Origin: DASRCB01 sp035653295
GTDB taxonomy: Bacteria > Acidobacteriota > Terriglobia > Bryobacterales > Bryobacteraceae
Length of the DNA: 16,939 bases
Direction: 5' to 3'
Assembly (NCBI GenBank): GCA_035653295.1
Contig: DASRCB010000436.1
Coordinates: 1 to 16,939 of the forward strand
Part shown: positions 15,293 through 16,939 of the stretch, piece after piece
How positions within the stretch are numbered: the first letter of the stretch is position 1
Layout: every line of letters begins with the position of its first letter
Notes under the pieces: generated by a model
Database searches by the model: none
The model's input: the letters and a program-made list of their open reading frames with translations, nothing else
Told to the model about the DNA's origin: nothing
Made by a program: the position numbers and the translations under genes

Positions 15293-16373
15293 CCAGCTCC
15301 CTGCGGAGTGTGAGGAAGATCTGCCGTTCGCGTTTGGCGTCGTCCTGACGGCCGGCTTTGCCGTAGGCGGTGGCCAGCGCGATGTGGTTCTGCGGGCTGC
15401 CGGGGTCGAGTTTGGTGGCGATCTCGAGCTGTTCGATGCCGCCCTTCAGGTCGCCGGTTTCCACCAGCAGGCGGCCGAGCGCGTTGTGGCCGGGGAAGGA
15501 CCCCGGCGCAAACTGGACGGCTTTCTGCGCCCAGGGAATGCCGGAGGCAGGGTCGCCGCGACGGAGATACTCGAGGGCGAGGTTCACCAGGCAGGGGACG
15601 TTTTGCGGGTTTACTTCCAGTTCGGCCTTGAATTGATTCAGGGCTTCATCCGGATTGGAGGAGAGCAGGTAGGTGCCGTAGAGGTAATGTACATTCGGCC
15701 GGTCCGAGTAGCGGACCATCAGATCGTGGAAGGCCGCTTCGGCGGTTTGGGGGCGGCGCGCCATGGCTTCGAAGGAAGCACGGCCGGCGATCAGGACGAG
15801 TTCGCGATCCTGCGGCGGGTATTCCTGCGGAAGCATGGGCATGCGCAACGCGGCCAGGCCGACGGCTTCGATCAGCGATGGGGTGGGGTTCTCCTTGCGG
15901 GAGAAAACGATGTAGATCTGGAGCGCCTGTTCGAACTGGCCGGAGCGAGTGAGGAGCAACGCCTGGTGAAAACGAACGGATTCCTCGATTTCGGCCGCGT
16001 TGCGCAGGCCGAGGGCGGCGGCTTTCGCGAGATGCGCCAGAGCGAGATCGTACTCCCGAAGCTCGTAGTCGCAGAGCCCCATGAGACCCCATGCAGGGCC
16101 GCCGTCTGGATCGAGGGCGACGAATTTCCGCATGGCCTGGCGGCTGTCGTCATATTGCTCGTTGTCGTATTGAAGGGCGCCGAGATACCACCAGCCTTCT
16201 TTCCACGAGGGCTTGAGACGGAGCGCCTCGCGGTAGAGGCTGACCGCCTCGGCGTTGTGGTTTGCGGTGCGAGCCGCATCGGCCTGCTTCGCGATTTCGT
16301 CGAACTTCGAGGGCGCGGTGGTGGCGGCAAACGCGGCGCCGCACGCCAGCACGGACAGAAGCACGACGTTCAT
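15273..16373 (-). CDS. Secreted TPR-repeat protein
   Basis: A 366-residue protein with a signal peptide (MNVVLLSVLACGAAFAA) followed almost entirely by TPR helices: for instance AEAVSLYREALRLKPSWKEG near 41-60, a second repeat with YDDSRQAMRKFVALDPD, later PDEALNQFKAELEVNPQN, and a C-terminal pair ending in GGIEQLEIATKLDPGSPQNH. It ends LDAAEKR. The ATG at 16373 has GAGG (16382-16385) eight bases upstream; a longer open frame to 16466 lacks a signal at its start and is disfavoured. It is the first gene of the TPR-cytochrome-VWFA operon, whose promoter must lie in 16386-16939. TPR proteins scaffold others, and in related bacteria such repeats are often fused to multiheme domains, so binding the neighbouring cytochrome is a reasonable inference. 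Confidence 0.87.
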   Translation of the reverse strand: MNVVLLSVLACGAAFAATTAPSKFDEIAKQADAARTANHNAEAVSLYREALRLKPSWKEGWWYLGALQYDNEQYDDSRQAMRKFVALDPDGGPAWGLMGLCDYELREYDLALAHLAKAAALGLRNAAEIEESVRFHQALLLTRSGQFEQALQIYIVFSRKENPTPSLIEAVGLAALRMPMLPQEYPPQDRELVLIAGRASFEAMARRPQTAEAAFHDLMVRYSDRPNVHYLYGTYLLSSNPDEALNQFKAELEVNPQNVPCLVNLALEYLRRGDPASGIPWAQKAVQFAPGSFPGHNALGRLLVETGDLKGGIEQLEIATKLDPGSPQNHIALATAYGKAGRQDDAKRERQIFLTLRRELDAAEKR

Positions 16374-16536
16374 ACGAGGAACCTCATGGCACCGAGGGAT
16401 GAAAGCCCTGGCAGGTCCACCGGCGGAGCGGTGCGGAGGCGTGCCCGAGCGTACGTTTTGTACCAACCATTACAGCATAAGCACTGAGGGCGAGTGGCCG
16501 GAGTTGTCCCTGAAGTGGTGGGTGGAGATTCGGAAT

Positions 16537-16607
16537 GGCGGGCTGAGAGCCCGCCGCAGGGCGAGGCCCTGCCCCCCAAGTTCAGGTGCAAGCCAAAGGC
16601 TTGCACC
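16537..16607. repeat. Composite hairpin element, copy 3
   Basis: Three inverted repeats in a row: GGCGGGCT (16537-16544) with AGCCCGCC (16548-16555), GCAGGG (16556-16561) with CCCTGC (16567-16572), and a ten-base stem GGTGCAAGCC (16585-16594) with GGCTTGCACC (16598-16607) around an AAA loop. The first two units match copy 2 almost base for base. The third corresponds in position to the third hairpin of copy 1. Confidence 0.8.
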
Positions 16608-16660
16608 ACAATCAACAGACAATAGACACTGAGACTTAGAGTTTTGGGTTGGCAGGCCCG

Positions 16661-16686
16661 GGCCCGCGCCGTTTGCGGCGCGGGCC
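16661..16686. repeat. Perfect 11-base-stem GC palindrome
   Basis: GGCCCGCGCCG (16661-16671) pairs perfectly with CGGCGCGGGCC (16676-16686) around a TTTG loop. Every stem base is G or C. No T-tract follows on either strand. It may be a terminator for a gene beyond the right edge, or another repetitive intergenic hairpin. Confidence 0.7.
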
Positions 16687-16939
16687 GGACCCGGCTGCTC
16701 TATCGTCGTCACTGATTGACCGGACGCTTTGTTTTCACGCCCGGTGGACCACAATTCAACGCACTCGCCGCAACCCGGAACCTGATGTCCGGACTACAAC
16801 TCACTGCCTGTACGCTGTCCTCGTCGTTTAATTGGATGCGCATCGTTATCCCTTGCGGTACCGATCCGGAGAGGAGCCCCGTTTAGCGCCGATTAAGACG
16901 CCCAGCGGTTGCAAACTACGCAACGAACAACGAATCGAA

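Larger units (their letters stand above)
16374..16939. other. Gene-poor stretch upstream of the TPR operon
   Basis: No reading frame here looks like a real protein. The stretch holds the ribosome site for the TPR gene, the hairpin cluster at 16537-16607 and the GC-rich palindrome at 16661-16686. From about 16690 to the right edge I see no gene, tRNA or repeat. The operon promoter should lie between 16386 and roughly 16530, but no convincing -35/-10 pair is visible. Confidence 0.6.

Noticed and set aside
14015..15313. Long + strand frame opposite the cytochrome gene
   Set aside because: The opposite strand has seven CXXCH motifs, a signal peptide and a good ribosome site; this frame has none.
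16690..16939. Possible tRNA, small RNA or gene start at the right edge
   Set aside because: No cloverleaf, GGTTCGAATC-like T-arm, or reading frame with protein-like composition could be found.
1..16939. CRISPR array, insertion sequence or phage region
   Set aside because: No regularly spaced direct repeats, transposase, integrase or phage structural gene was seen.

Overview
The window looks like a chromosomal segment from a high-GC member of the Acidobacteriota, most likely near Solibacter/Bryobacter. The main reasons are two protein types characteristic of that phylum: an orphan duplicated MacB/FtsX permease (ADOP type) and a 'VWFA-related' secreted protein. Both sit among TPR proteins, a multiheme cytochrome and a secreted glycosidase. 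Genus is inference only. No CRISPR array, tRNA, rRNA, insertion sequence, phage gene or plasmid function is visible.

Layout. Positions 3-2700 (+): the tail of a TPR protein, then the ADOP permease. A convergent gap with three hairpins (2701-2798) separates these from holB (DNA polymerase III delta', - strand, 2799-3824). A short divergent gap leads to a secreted PAP2-type phosphatase (+, 3886-4848). It converges, with overlapping stop codons, on a rhodanese/alpha-L-fucosidase-like pair read from the - strand (6622 to 4845) and coupled by a GTGA overlap. A 233-base gap (6623-6855) holds a possible tiny lipoprotein reading frame. Next is a pentapeptide-repeat gene (+, 6856-7359) with clearly lower GC than its neighbours.

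The rest is on the - strand in two blocks. The first, reading 11954 to 7372, is a homogentisate 1,2-dioxygenase-like enzyme, an acyl-CoA synthetase (GTGA overlap), and a quinone-linked glycerol-3-phosphate dehydrogenase. The second, reading 16373 to 12070, is a secreted TPR protein, a seven-CXXCH secreted cytochrome and a secreted VWFA-related protein. Each junction in this block is a 20-base overlap, and the two junctions resemble each other in sequence. A hairpin element at 12022-12059 separates the blocks. The final 566 bases (16374-16939) hold no convincing gene but carry several strong hairpins.

How the genes may work together (inference). The hmg-like dioxygenase and acyl-CoA synthetase fit aromatic amino-acid catabolism that ends in acetoacetate and its activation. 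GlpD would feed electrons into the quinone pool. The TPR, multiheme and VWFA proteins look like one co-translated extracytoplasmic module, possibly an electron-transfer or surface complex, and this is the best candidate here for an undescribed system. A composite hairpin repeat recurs in three intergenic gaps and probably serves as terminator/REP-like DNA.
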